Source of the DNA: Candidatus Saccharimonadota bacterium
GTDB taxonomy: Bacteria > Patescibacteriota > Saccharimonadia > Saccharimonadales > Saccharimonadaceae
DNA: 64,000 nt
Assembly: GCA_017515105.1 (NCBI GenBank)
Contig: JAFWHO010000004.1
Location: 62,001 to 126,000 of the forward strand
Reading direction: 5' to 3'
The position numbers and the translations under genes are program-made. A model generated the notes under the pieces. The model had not been told where the DNA came from. It worked only from the letters and a program-made list of their open reading frames with translations, and searched no databases. The stretch's first letter is position 1. The number at the start of each line of letters is the position of its first letter. This document shows, in pieces, positions 31,833 through 39,763 of this stretch.

Positions 31833-32017
31833 AATGGTTGTTCTCGTCGTAAAAAAGCTCGTGCTTGCTGCAACTCATTTTGAGCAATTTGGGGCCTCAG
31901 CCTATCGTTCATTTTTTTTAATGATTCGGTCGTTGGTTGCATGCTTTGCGGGACTTCCATTACTTTTAGCTCAAAACCGTTCTCTATGGCCTCCCTTTCA
32001 AATGCTTCCCAATTCAT
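31826..32017 (-). CDS. Small hypothetical protein (63 aa)
   Basis: Supported as a real gene by a perfect AAGGAGGTGA Shine-Dalgarno 4 nt before its ATG, one of the strongest in the window, and by a TATAAT-containing promoter (TGCTATAATTAC on the minus strand, about 32075-32086). The product is charged and mostly helical (MNWEAFEREAIENGF, SLKKMNDRLRP, LQQARAFLRRE), without membrane segments or cysteines. No family recognised. Confidence 0.7.
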   Translation of the reverse strand: MNWEAFEREAIENGFELKVMEVPQSMQPTTESLKKMNDRLRPQIAQNELQQARAFLRREQPLV

Positions 32018-32110
32018 TTTATCACCTCCTTCTCGGCTCGGGTTGTCTAGTTTTCTAAAGAACTTACTTGTAATTATAGCACTTCACGTAACGATGGTTA
32101 CCTCATATTT

Positions 32111-33319
32111 TTATTTTTTATAATAGCGGCTGAGAAATGACTCTTTAAACGATTCGAACGTTCCGTCTAGAATTGATTCACGAATTTGGTCAGTGAGATG
32201 CACTACGAAATATTCGTTATGGATACTAGCGAGAACCTTAGCAGTAATTTCATCGGTTTTAAAAAGATGATGAAGGTAGGCTTTATTGTAATTTTTACAA
32301 CATTCACATTCGCAGTCTGGCATTAGCGGTGTAAAATCGTGCTTATATCTGGCATTTTTGATATTAATGCGGCCGTCTAGAGTATAGAGTGAGCCGTTTC
32401 TAGCCATGCGGGTCGGGCCGACACAGTCAAAAGTATCGCAGCCAAATTCGGCGCCGACAAATAAATCGATCGGCTCTTGGCCCATACCGAGAAGATGGCG
32501 AGGCTTGTCTTCGGGGAGAATGTTGTTAACAGTCTTTAACATTTCATCCATGCCGTCGGCGGTGAACACGCCGCCAATTCCGAAACCATCGACTGGCTGA
32601 TCGGCGCAATACTTGGCGGACTCGGCGCGGAGATCGTTAAATGTGCCGCCTTGCACCACCGCGTAAAGATACTGCATTTCCTTGTGGGGGAATTCAAACT
32701 CTTTTTCCGAGGTAGCAAGACTTGGGCTAGCGCCCCGGAGCGCTACCGAGGAAGAAGGGTTTGAATTCCCGTTGCTAGTTATGAAATTTTTTATGCGGTG
32801 GTGCTCGGCGACACAGCGATCGAGCCACGCGTGAGTGCGAAGCATTGCGGTTTTCATATCATCGTAATTATCGGACTTCGCGAGGTGGTCAAACGCCATA
32901 TGGATATCTGCGCCAATCGCCCATTGCGCCTGCATTGATGACTCTGGCGTAATTTCAAAGTTGGCCCCGTCGATGTGGGATTTGAATTTTACGCCATTTT
33001 CGGAAATTTTTACATTGGGCAGACTGAATATTTGAAATCCGCCAGAATCCGTGAAGGTCGGGCCGTGCCATGAACTAAACTCCGCAAGTCCGCCACCTTC
33101 TTTGATTAAATCTGTGCCCGGGCGGAGGATAAGATGATAAGTATTGGCTAGGATAGCTTGGGAACCAAGATCACGCATCTCGCTCATCGTGAGTGCTTTG
33201 ACGGTGGCTCTAGTTGCGGCGCCAACAAAAGCTGGCGTCTTAATGTCGCCGTGCGGAGTATGAATAACCCCAACGCGGGCCAAGCCCTCTCTCTTTTCTA
33301 TCGTAAAAAATGGTTTCAA
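32111..33319 (-). CDS. tgt: tRNA-guanine transglycosylase carrying an in-frame palindromic insert
   Basis: 402 aa with TTG start behind AAGGGA; a TATAAT lies 32 nt upstream of it. Tgt swaps guanine 34 of GUN-anticodon tRNAs for preQ1. Active-site landmarks are present: TFTDSGGFQ, the general base in HMAFD, the nucleophile in FDCVGPTRMARNG, and the zinc site CECECCKNYNKAYLHHL. About 30 residues (roughly 180-212) between CVAEHHRIKNF and MQYLYAVVQGG have no counterpart in typical Tgt. They are encoded by the palindromic element at 32688-32770 and include [17 protein letters not shown]. The frame stays open, and the insert sits in a surface loop region before the VQGG strand. Confidence 0.94.
   Translation of the reverse strand: MKPFFTIEKREGLARVGVIHTPHGDIKTPAFVGAATRATVKALTMSEMRDLGSQAILANTYHLILRPGTDLIKEGGGLAEFSSWHGPTFTDSGGFQIFSLPNVKISENGVKFKSHIDGANFEITPESSMQAQWAIGADIHMAFDHLAKSDNYDDMKTAMLRTHAWLDRCVAEHHRIKNFITSNGNSNPSSSVALRGASPSLATSEKEFEFPHKEMQYLYAVVQGGTFNDLRAESAKYCADQPVDGFGIGGVFTADGMDEMLKTVNNILPEDKPRHLLGMGQEPIDLFVGAEFGCDTFDCVGPTRMARNGSLYTLDGRINIKNARYKHDFTPLMPDCECECCKNYNKAYLHHLFKTDEITAKVLASIHNEYFVVHLTDQIRESILDGTFESFKESFLSRYYKK
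32688..32770 (+). repeat. Palindromic element, copy 2 (inside tgt)
   Basis: The core (32708-32751) has outer GGTAGC/GCTACC and inner GGGC-TAGC-GCCC pairing. Arms GGGAATTCAAACTCTTTTTCC (32688-32708) and GAAGAAGGGTTTGAATTCCC (32751-32770) are complementary to each other but unrelated to the arms of the other copies. Read on the minus strand it is stop-free and encodes part of Tgt. The core differs from the typA copy by a single base. Confidence 0.93.
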
Positions 33320-33403
33320 ACTGCGTCCCTTTATCTTTATTCTAGATTAATATTATAACATATTTTGCTACACTTATCAGCACGGCCAGCCCCTTTAGGG
33401 GCT

Positions 33404-33817
33404 TTATGCTATCTTTTTCAAATCACCGTGTACGAAGACGGGGCCGAAGCCCATTATTTCATCGTACATTGGGCCAGGGAAAACGTCGTTTTCGATAAAG
33501 ATCTTTTTGCGCTCTCGGTGAGCAATATAGAGTTCGATTAGCGCCGCTCCGCCAACATAGCCCGGAGTGTCATGCTTGTCATAGTTCAAAAGGTAAAAGG
33601 CGTCGCACCACTTGCCAACCCGCTCTTCGCTATCTTCAAAAAGTTTACGGATCAGTTTAACGTGCGCTTCGTCGCTTTCTTTCCAAGTACGCTCTTCCAA
33701 ATCTGGATCGTCAACAGTTGAAGGTAACATGACCTCGTGCCCTAAATCTTCAAGCTTCTTTTTGATTTCCGGTAGTTTGTCCCAAAAACTACTCGATGCT
33801 GCTAAAAATACTTTCAT
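33404..33817 (-). CDS. Nucleoside 2-deoxyribosyltransferase-like protein
   Basis: 137 aa. It opens with the VFLAASSSFWDKLPEIKKKL strand-helix typical of the family. DAFYLLNYDKHDTPGYVGGA followed by LIELYIAHRERKKIFI matches the conserved substrate loop and the catalytic-Glu helix of nucleoside 2-deoxyribosyltransferases and their DUF4406-type relatives. These enzymes cleave or exchange the base of a (deoxy)nucleoside. TATAAT lies 6 nt before its ATG. It stands between tgt and queA, so base salvage linked to queuosine precursors is conceivable but unproven. Confidence 0.65.
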   Translation of the reverse strand: MKVFLAASSSFWDKLPEIKKKLEDLGHEVMLPSTVDDPDLEERTWKESDEAHVKLIRKLFEDSEERVGKWCDAFYLLNYDKHDTPGYVGGAALIELYIAHRERKKIFIENDVFPGPMYDEIMGFGPVFVHGDLKKIA

Positions 33818-33823
33818 GCATTG

Positions 33824-33829
33824 ATTATA
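33824..33829 (-). promoter_or_regulatory. Leaderless -10 box before the deoxyribosyltransferase-like gene
   Basis: Minus-strand TATAAT, 6 nt before the ATG at 33817. Confidence 0.7.
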
Positions 33830-33840
33830 TCATAGGCTAT

Positions 33841-34845
33841 TTATTCAATCAGCATTGAATCGCCGTAGCTTAGAAAATTGTATTTTTCGGAGACGGCGTG
33901 GTCGTAGGCGGCGTGGAGATGGTCCCAGCCGGCGAAAGCGGAAGCGAGCATTAATACTGTTGATTTTGGCGCATGGAAATTCGTAATCAGAGCGTCAACG
34001 ATTTTAAATTCAAAGCCTGGGTAGATAAAGATATCGTCCTCACCCTCAGTCTTGCCGGTCTTAGCGTAATACTCTAGGGTACGAGCTACCGTGGTACCAA
34101 GCGCCACCACGCGTCCTTCGACATTTTTAATTGCGTCAATGGTTTCTTCTGAAATACTAAACCACTCTGAGTGCATCTTGTGATCTTCGACTTTGTCGGT
34201 GCGCATCGGAAGGAAGGTGCCGAGACCTACGTGAAGGGTAAGGCGTTTCACTATTATGCCTTTTTGCTCTAGCCTCTTTAACAAATCTTTGGTCATGTTG
34301 AGCGAGGCGGTAGGAGCAGCGGCGGACCCCATGTTCTTAGCCCAAACGGTCTGGTAGCGTTTCTTGTCAGTCTCGGTGGCGTCGCGGTGAAGATACGGAG
34401 GAAGGGGAACCGTACCGTATTTCTCGGCGAGCTCGGCAAGTGGAGTTTCAGACTCAACCTCGGCAATGCCATTGCCGAGGATGTGCTTAATAACAATGCT
34501 TTCTCGGGGCGCGTTCTCGTTGTCTATAGTCAAGACATCGCCATCGTGGAGTTTGCCACGATACATTACACGCTCAGGCTCATCGCCGTGTTTTTCAAGG
34601 ACAACAATTTCGCGCTTGCGGCCATCTGGTAGTGAGCAAAAAACACGGGACTGCATGACGCGAGTGTCGTTGATAATCAGTAGATCGCCAGGGTTCAAAA
34701 ACTGATCAAGGTCTTTATAAAAAGAATCTTTTGTCGCACCACTCTTCCGATCAAGAACTAGGAGCCTAGTGGTGCCACGCTCCTTGGGTGGGTATTTCGC
34801 AATTCGCTCCTCAGGCAAATCATAATTATAGTCTGAAACTAACAT
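33841..34845 (-). CDS. queA: S-adenosylmethionine:tRNA ribosyltransferase-isomerase
   Basis: 334 aa, normal length. It converts preQ1-tRNA to epoxyqueuosine-tRNA with the ribosyl part of SAM. Family motifs: YDLPEERIAKYPPKERGTTR at the N terminus, LLIINDTRVMQSR, LPPYLHR, SAAAPTASLNMTKDLL, LHVGLGTFLPMRTD and TNFHAPKSTVLMLASAFAGW near the end. The first ATG is preceded by a TACAAT box (34854-34859) at 8 nt. Neighbouring tgt and queH act before and after it in the pathway. Confidence 0.96.
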   Translation of the reverse strand: MLVSDYNYDLPEERIAKYPPKERGTTRLLVLDRKSGATKDSFYKDLDQFLNPGDLLIINDTRVMQSRVFCSLPDGRKREIVVLEKHGDEPERVMYRGKLHDGDVLTIDNENAPRESIVIKHILGNGIAEVESETPLAELAEKYGTVPLPPYLHRDATETDKKRYQTVWAKNMGSAAAPTASLNMTKDLLKRLEQKGIIVKRLTLHVGLGTFLPMRTDKVEDHKMHSEWFSISEETIDAIKNVEGRVVALGTTVARTLEYYAKTGKTEGEDDIFIYPGFEFKIVDALITNFHAPKSTVLMLASAFAGWDHLHAAYDHAVSEKYNFLSYGDSMLIE

Positions 34846-34887
34846 GTTTTAATATTGTAACATATTTTCCCAAATTTGCCAGGGTGA

Positions 34888-35460
34888 CTACTGGTCGTCG
34901 GTGGTATTCTTTTCTAAGTCTTTCGCGATTTGTTTTTGGTAGCGCTCTTCTTCGGAAAAGATGCAGCCGCAGTATTTTTGCATATATAGTCCAGCCTCAC
35001 GGGCTTTTTGTTGTCCCTCTCGGAATCCCACTCGGAAGTCGCGGTACAAAAACTTGACGCCGGATAAAGCGGCTAGTTCTTCGCAAACCTTAATCAATTC
35101 TTCGTGCTTTTGATAAGGCGAAACCAGTAGTGTGGTCGTAAAAGTATCGTAGCCATGCTTCGCTGCGTAGCGGACCGTCTCGGAGAGGCGTTTCTTGTAG
35201 CAATAATTCACGCAACGATTCGGAATATCTGAAATGACATTACGACAAAATTCATCTAGGCCATAATCTTCATTAACGATTAATTTAGCGTCGACCTTTT
35301 CGGCATATTCTTTCAAACAGTCACGGCGAGTTTTGTACTCAATATACGGATGAATGTTGGGATTGTACCAAAAAAGTGTCGGCTCGATGTCTTCCGATCG
35401 CAAGCTATCTATGCAATATACGCTACACGGCGCACAACAAGTGTGCATCAATAATTTCAT
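34888..35460 (-). CDS. queH: Epoxyqueuosine reductase QueH
   Basis: 190 aa of the QueH (DUF208) family, the non-cobalamin enzyme that reduces epoxyqueuosine to queuosine. LLMHTCCAPCSVY carries the N-terminal CC..C group; RCVNYCYKKR and YMQKYCGCIFSEEERY carry the further conserved cysteines that bind the iron-sulfur cluster and second metal. A GGGAG site precedes the ATG and a TATAAT (35503-35508, minus) drives it. With tgt and queA it completes queuosine formation from preQ1; no preQ1 synthesis genes lie in this window. Confidence 0.93.
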   Translation of the reverse strand: MKLLMHTCCAPCSVYCIDSLRSEDIEPTLFWYNPNIHPYIEYKTRRDCLKEYAEKVDAKLIVNEDYGLDEFCRNVISDIPNRCVNYCYKKRLSETVRYAAKHGYDTFTTTLLVSPYQKHEELIKVCEELAALSGVKFLYRDFRVGFREGQQKAREAGLYMQKYCGCIFSEEERYQKQIAKDLEKNTTDDQ

Positions 35461-35542
35461 GGTTTTCTCCCTAGTAATTGGTTCATCAAATTATTTTACA
35501 TTATTATAACATTTATGCTACAATAAGTGTATAAGGAGGCTT

Positions 35543-36649
35543 ATGTCAAAGAGAATAGAAACGGATCTAAAAACTTTCGTTAAGTTTTGGTTAGTACCGC
35601 TCGGTATCGGCATTGCTATTTTTATTATTTTTAAAGCATTGACCGGGCTCGTTATTATCGGCGCTTCAATTTTCTTAGCGTTAGCCTTGAAGCCTCTAGT
35701 TCGCAAAGTCAACGGATTCTTTACGAAATTCCTCGGCAAAGACAAAAAACACCAAACTCTGTCTGCCGTGTTCGCCTATCTCATCGTCGTCTTGGTGATC
35801 GGGACGGTGGTCGCGATCATCGGCCCAGTGGTGGTAAACGAAACTTCGAAATTTGTTCAGAACTTCCCAGAGACATTTGAAAACACTATCGGTGGATGGG
35901 AAGGTATCAATAACTTCGGCAAGAACTTTGGCATAAATGACCTACAACACGAGATCACTAATGCCGTTCAAACTTTTTCGCAAGACATATTTGGTTTCCT
36001 TGGGACGAACTTAGTGTCCGGAGTTAGCGGTGTGGCGGATATTGTGATGAAGATTGTCTTGGTACTTATTCTGACCTTGCTATTCTTGCTCGAAGGACCG
36101 AATCTCCTTAACAGCATTTGGAAGAGCCTCGGCTCACGGGACGAAGACAAGAAATCCGTCAATCTTGCACAGCGCATTGTCACAAAGATGGCGAACGTGG
36201 TATCAATGTATGTATCTAGACAAATCATGGTCGCCGTTGTTGATGGCTGTGCATCGACAATAATAGTATTCGTGTTGTCGCTGATACTTGGGTTCTCATC
36301 TAACCTTGCGATTCCGATGGGTCTTATCACGATGCTGTTCTACCTAATCCCGATGTTTGGTCAGTTTATCGGTGGGACATTAGTAACTGTGATTCTATTC
36401 TTCTCGAACCCGCTTGCGGCAGGAGTCTTCGCGATCATTTACATTGTTTACGCACAAATTGAAAACAACCTAATTGCACCAAAGATTCAAGGCGACGCTC
36501 TAAAGCTAAAGCCAGTCGTGATTCTGTGCGCCATCGTTATCGGTATGTATATGTTCGGGTTGCTCGGTGCGATCGTCGCGATCCCTATCGCTGGGTGTAT
36601 TCGCGTGCTCGCAGAGGAATATCCGAACTTCAAGGCTCTGAAAGATTAA
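35543..36649 (+). CDS. AI-2E/PerM family transporter
   Basis: 368 aa with AAGGAGG before the ATG. Eight predicted membrane segments and a central ~120-residue soluble insertion (about 100-200) match the AI-2E/PerM family. NPLAAGVFAIIYIVYAQIENNLIAPKIQGDAL (only its ends NPLAAG and KIQGDA given as landmarks) is the family signature before the last helices. Characterised members export autoinducer-2 or act as Na+/H+ antiporters; the substrate here is unknown. The next gene starts 2 nt after the stop. Confidence 0.85.
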   Translation: MSKRIETDLKTFVKFWLVPLGIGIAIFIIFKALTGLVIIGASIFLALALKPLVRKVNGFFTKFLGKDKKHQTLSAVFAYLIVVLVIGTVVAIIGPVVVNETSKFVQNFPETFENTIGGWEGINNFGKNFGINDLQHEITNAVQTFSQDIFGFLGTNLVSGVSGVADIVMKIVLVLILTLLFLLEGPNLLNSIWKSLGSRDEDKKSVNLAQRIVTKMANVVSMYVSRQIMVAVVDGCASTIIVFVLSLILGFSSNLAIPMGLITMLFYLIPMFGQFIGGTLVTVILFFSNPLAAGVFAIIYIVYAQIENNLIAPKIQGDALKLKPVVILCAIVIGMYMFGLLGAIVAIPIAGCIRVLAEEYPNFKALKD

Positions 36650-36650
36650 A

Positions 36651-37769
36651 ATGGCTGACCCAATTTCCGATTCGGCCAATCCAGATATTGACCAGAAAAA
36701 ACTAATACCGAAGAAGCTTTTAAAGAAACCGATTCTAATTATTTCGTTTATCCTGATCAACGTTATTGTGATTGCCATTACTGCCGTTTCGGAGTTTGGT
36801 AATTCCGAAAATGCGGCTGCGCTCTCGGAAGTCAAAATCAATTGGTGGATGTTGATCCCGGCGGCGCTTTGTTTTATAATAGCTATCTCCGCAGAGATTC
36901 ATAAATATGTCATCATGATGCGCGAAATGTCGCACGATAAAGCTGAGTTTAATCAAAAGCGCGCTCGCAAAGTCGCAGCCAGGACCGTGCTTCTTGGCAA
37001 GTATTATGACAACATTACGCCGGCGGCGATCGGTGGGCAGCCATTTCAGATTTACTATATGCGAAAGAATAGTAAATTGAAGGGTGGCGTATCGACATCG
37101 ATCCCGATTTTTGGCATGATATCCGGGCAAATGGGCTTTATCATTATCGCAGTGCTTTGCTTCTTATTCGGAAGCCTAACGATTAATAATGCTGTTCTTA
37201 TTGGTACCGCGTGTTTTGGTTTAATCTTTTATGCGTTCTGGCCAATCACAGTCATGGTCGCTACGTTTTTGCCAAAAGCTACCACCGAACTGATTGGGCT
37301 TTTTGTTAAATTCTTGGCGAAGATCCATATTGTAAAGAATGTCAAAAAGACTCGCGAAAAAACTGAATACGAAATTAATGAATACGCTAAGTGTGTGCGG
37401 CGGATCCTAAAAACGCGTGGGTTGTTTTTAAAAACTTTGGCGCTATCAGTTGTATTTAATACTTTGGTCGCGATGATCCCGTTCTTTGTCTTGACCGCAT
37501 TTGGCGGGGCGGTAGATTTCTTGCCTTGTTTTGTAACGACGGTCGCAGTAACCAGTGCGGTTTATTTTGTACCGACACCAGGTAATGCTGGCGCAGCGGA
37601 AGGTACTTTCTTTGTGGTATTCTCGGCTTTGTCTTCTGGTTATGTTTTCTGGGCAATGCTGGTGTGGAGATTCTTCTCCTACTATATTTATATATTGATG
37701 GGTCCGATTATCTATTTCAAAATGTATTTGGAGAGAAAACGTGATTCAAAAAATAAAGTCATTAAGTAA
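36651..37769 (+). CDS. UPF0104/lysylphosphatidylglycerol synthase-type membrane protein
   Basis: 372 aa with about eight membrane helices. YYDNITPAAIGGQPFQIYYM is the hallmark of the UPF0104 (AglD/MprF N-terminal, LPG_synthase_TM) family, and TPGNAGAAEGTFFVVF its second conserved motif. Members flip or synthesise aminoacyl or glycosyl lipids. There is no fused soluble aminoacyltransferase, so a flippase-like role is more likely than lipid lysinylation. Translationally coupled to the preceding gene and overlapping the next by 29 nt. Confidence 0.82.
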   Translation: MADPISDSANPDIDQKKLIPKKLLKKPILIISFILINVIVIAITAVSEFGNSENAAALSEVKINWWMLIPAALCFIIAISAEIHKYVIMMREMSHDKAEFNQKRARKVAARTVLLGKYYDNITPAAIGGQPFQIYYMRKNSKLKGGVSTSIPIFGMISGQMGFIIIAVLCFLFGSLTINNAVLIGTACFGLIFYAFWPITVMVATFLPKATTELIGLFVKFLAKIHIVKNVKKTREKTEYEINEYAKCVRRILKTRGLFLKTLALSVVFNTLVAMIPFFVLTAFGGAVDFLPCFVTTVAVTSAVYFVPTPGNAGAAEGTFFVVFSALSSGYVFWAMLVWRFFSYYIYILMGPIIYFKMYLERKRDSKNKVIK

Positions 37770-39744
37770 GAAAAAACTTATCATTATAACTACGATCGGC
37801 GTGGTGGTAGTTGGATTTTTTACTTGGTTTTTGATCAAGTTCTTTACGCTAGATACTACGATTCAGGTGTTTTCGAAATACAGTTTCCCGGAATCGCGCG
37901 CGGTTAGTGGGGAGAGAGATATCGAAGCGCGAGATTATGCTATTGCGGTCGATGGAGTGACTGTTACCGGCAAGAGTCTTGATGCGGGTGAATTGTATAC
38001 CCAGCCTACTGCAAGTACAGCCAAAATGATCCTGGGGCTCGCCGTGATGCGAGAAAAACCATTTGCAGAAACTGAAGTCGGTGAGATTATCACGATCGAT
38101 GAAGAAATGTATAATCGCTATTTGTGGTATGTGAACCATGGTGGTTCGAACACGAGAGTGCGAGTTGGCGAGGAGATTTCGGAATATGACGCTTTGGTAT
38201 CGGTGTTTTTGGCGTCGTCTAACAATATGGCGGACTCTCTTGCAATCTGGGCGTTTGGCTCGATCGATGCTTATCGGGAATACGCTTCTAGCATGCTCGC
38301 TGAAATGGGGCTCACGCAAACTACGATTGGTGAGGACGCCTGCGGGTTTAGTGATACCACCACCAGCTCGGCTAGTGACTTAGCGATTCTCGGTGAAAAG
38401 GTGATGCGTGACCCAGTGCTCGCAAAGATTGTGGGAACCAAAAGCTACGAAGTGCCGGTGGCAGGGCTAATTGAAAACACCAACAAAATCTTGGGAGACT
38501 ACGGAATTTCTGGCGTAAAGACTGGGTATATCGGCGACGCATCTGGATATTGTCTAATCTCTGGCTACACGGAAGGTGAGCATGTGGTAACTGTTAGTTT
38601 GCTTGGTGCGCCTACTAGGGCGGCGTCTTTTGACGAAAGCCTGGAACTAGTTAAAGGTGCCCAGGATACGATCACTAAGACAAAGCTAGCCTCCGTTGGG
38701 CAAATTATCGGTTACTATGATAGTTGGTGGACTGGACCGGTCAACATCAAGACAGCTAGTGATTTTGAGGAGCTGCTGTGGGAAGAAGCGGATAAAGAGT
38801 CCGATCTCAAAATGGATGGAGCAGATGGTAAACTGGAAGTCAAGATTTCTAATAATACGTATAGTATTAATGTGAAAGCAGACGATTATAATCCGGCGCC
38901 GAGCTTCTGGGAGAGAGTGATGCGAGTATTTGGTTGGGAGAAGGGCGGGGAATTTAAGGATTCAGTGCAAGAAGACAATGGTACTAGCGAATCAGAAGAG
39001 GCCGCCGTTAGCTCCGAGGATAATCCGAACGAGGGGTCGGCTGACGCGAGCGCAGAAGAAACTTTCTCGCCGATTACGAATGTTTCGTCCGACAATTGCA
39101 CCATCAAATATGGCTATTTGATGCTGATTAATCCGAATTTTGTAGTGGATACCAGTTTTATTGACGCGAGGCGCAGTGAGCTTGTGAGTGTATCGAATTT
39201 GTATGGCATCGCGGAGGGGAATCCCTATAATGGCGATAACCTACTAGATGCAGAAGCGGCAGCACATCTAAATGAAATGGTGAAGGCCTATGAGGCTGAA
39301 TATCCTGGACATACCTTTGAAACGAGATCTTGTTATCGGGCACGTGGCACAACTTGTGGGAGGCTTTGCGCTGCGACGGGGACTTCAGACCACCATACCG
39401 GGCTGACTTGCGACCTACTTGATCCTCAGTATGGGACCTCGCTTGATACAGATACATATGATACACATATTGATTGGCAATGGCTTTACAATAATTCATA
39501 CAAATATGGCTTTATCGACAGATTTCCATATGAATGGGCCGGAGGACCGATGAGCGAGCCGATCAACGTGGACGAAAACGGCTCGACTGGTTTATTTGAA
39601 ACTTGGCACTACCGCTACGTCGGTGTAGGGCCAGCTACCGAAATCGCTACGGGCAAGTATAATAACGGCGCATACGATTCATTAGAGCATTATTTGAAAG
39701 CTCGAGGACTAGTAACAGATTTAAAGAATGGTAAATGTAAATAA
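37741..39744 (+). CDS. Bifunctional D,D-carboxypeptidase: S11 (DacA-like) fused to M15B (VanY-like)
   Basis: 667 aa from GTG 37741 behind GGAGA. One membrane anchor (about 13-35). The first extracytoplasmic domain is a penicillin-binding-type carboxypeptidase: SxxK at Ser92 (TASTAK), SxN in ASSNNMAD near 157, and KTG in GVKTGYIGDASG near 260. An acidic linker (about 400-440) leads to a VanY-type zinc domain: RSCYRARGTT, SDHHTGLTCDL supplying His and Asp ligands, and ETWHYRYVG supplying the last His. Both domains would trim the terminal D-Ala of peptidoglycan stem peptides by different chemistries. Joining serine and zinc versions in one chain is uncommon. Confidence 0.88.
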   Translation: MIQKIKSLSKKKLIIITTIGVVVVGFFTWFLIKFFTLDTTIQVFSKYSFPESRAVSGERDIEARDYAIAVDGVTVTGKSLDAGELYTQPTASTAKMILGLAVMREKPFAETEVGEIITIDEEMYNRYLWYVNHGGSNTRVRVGEEISEYDALVSVFLASSNNMADSLAIWAFGSIDAYREYASSMLAEMGLTQTTIGEDACGFSDTTTSSASDLAILGEKVMRDPVLAKIVGTKSYEVPVAGLIENTNKILGDYGISGVKTGYIGDASGYCLISGYTEGEHVVTVSLLGAPTRAASFDESLELVKGAQDTITKTKLASVGQIIGYYDSWWTGPVNIKTASDFEELLWEEADKESDLKMDGADGKLEVKISNNTYSINVKADDYNPAPSFWERVMRVFGWEKGGEFKDSVQEDNGTSESEEAAVSSEDNPNEGSADASAEETFSPITNVSSDNCTIKYGYLMLINPNFVVDTSFIDARRSELVSVSNLYGIAEGNPYNGDNLLDAEAAAHLNEMVKAYEAEYPGHTFETRSCYRARGTTCGRLCAATGTSDHHTGLTCDLLDPQYGTSLDTDTYDTHIDWQWLYNNSYKYGFIDRFPYEWAGGPMSEPINVDENGSTGLFETWHYRYVGVGPATEIATGKYNNGAYDSLEHYLKARGLVTDLKNGKCK

Positions 39745-39750
39745 TTGATG

Positions 39751-39756
39751 TATAAT
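39751..39756 (+). promoter_or_regulatory. Leaderless -10 box before the ABC exporter pair
   Basis: TATAAT, 7 nt before ATG 39764. Confidence 0.68.
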
Positions 39757-39763
39757 AGGATAT

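Noticed and set aside
32688-32770. Intein or group I/II intron in tgt
   Set aside because: The insert is only ~83 bp, stays in frame and has no splicing motifs; its core recurs at two other loci.
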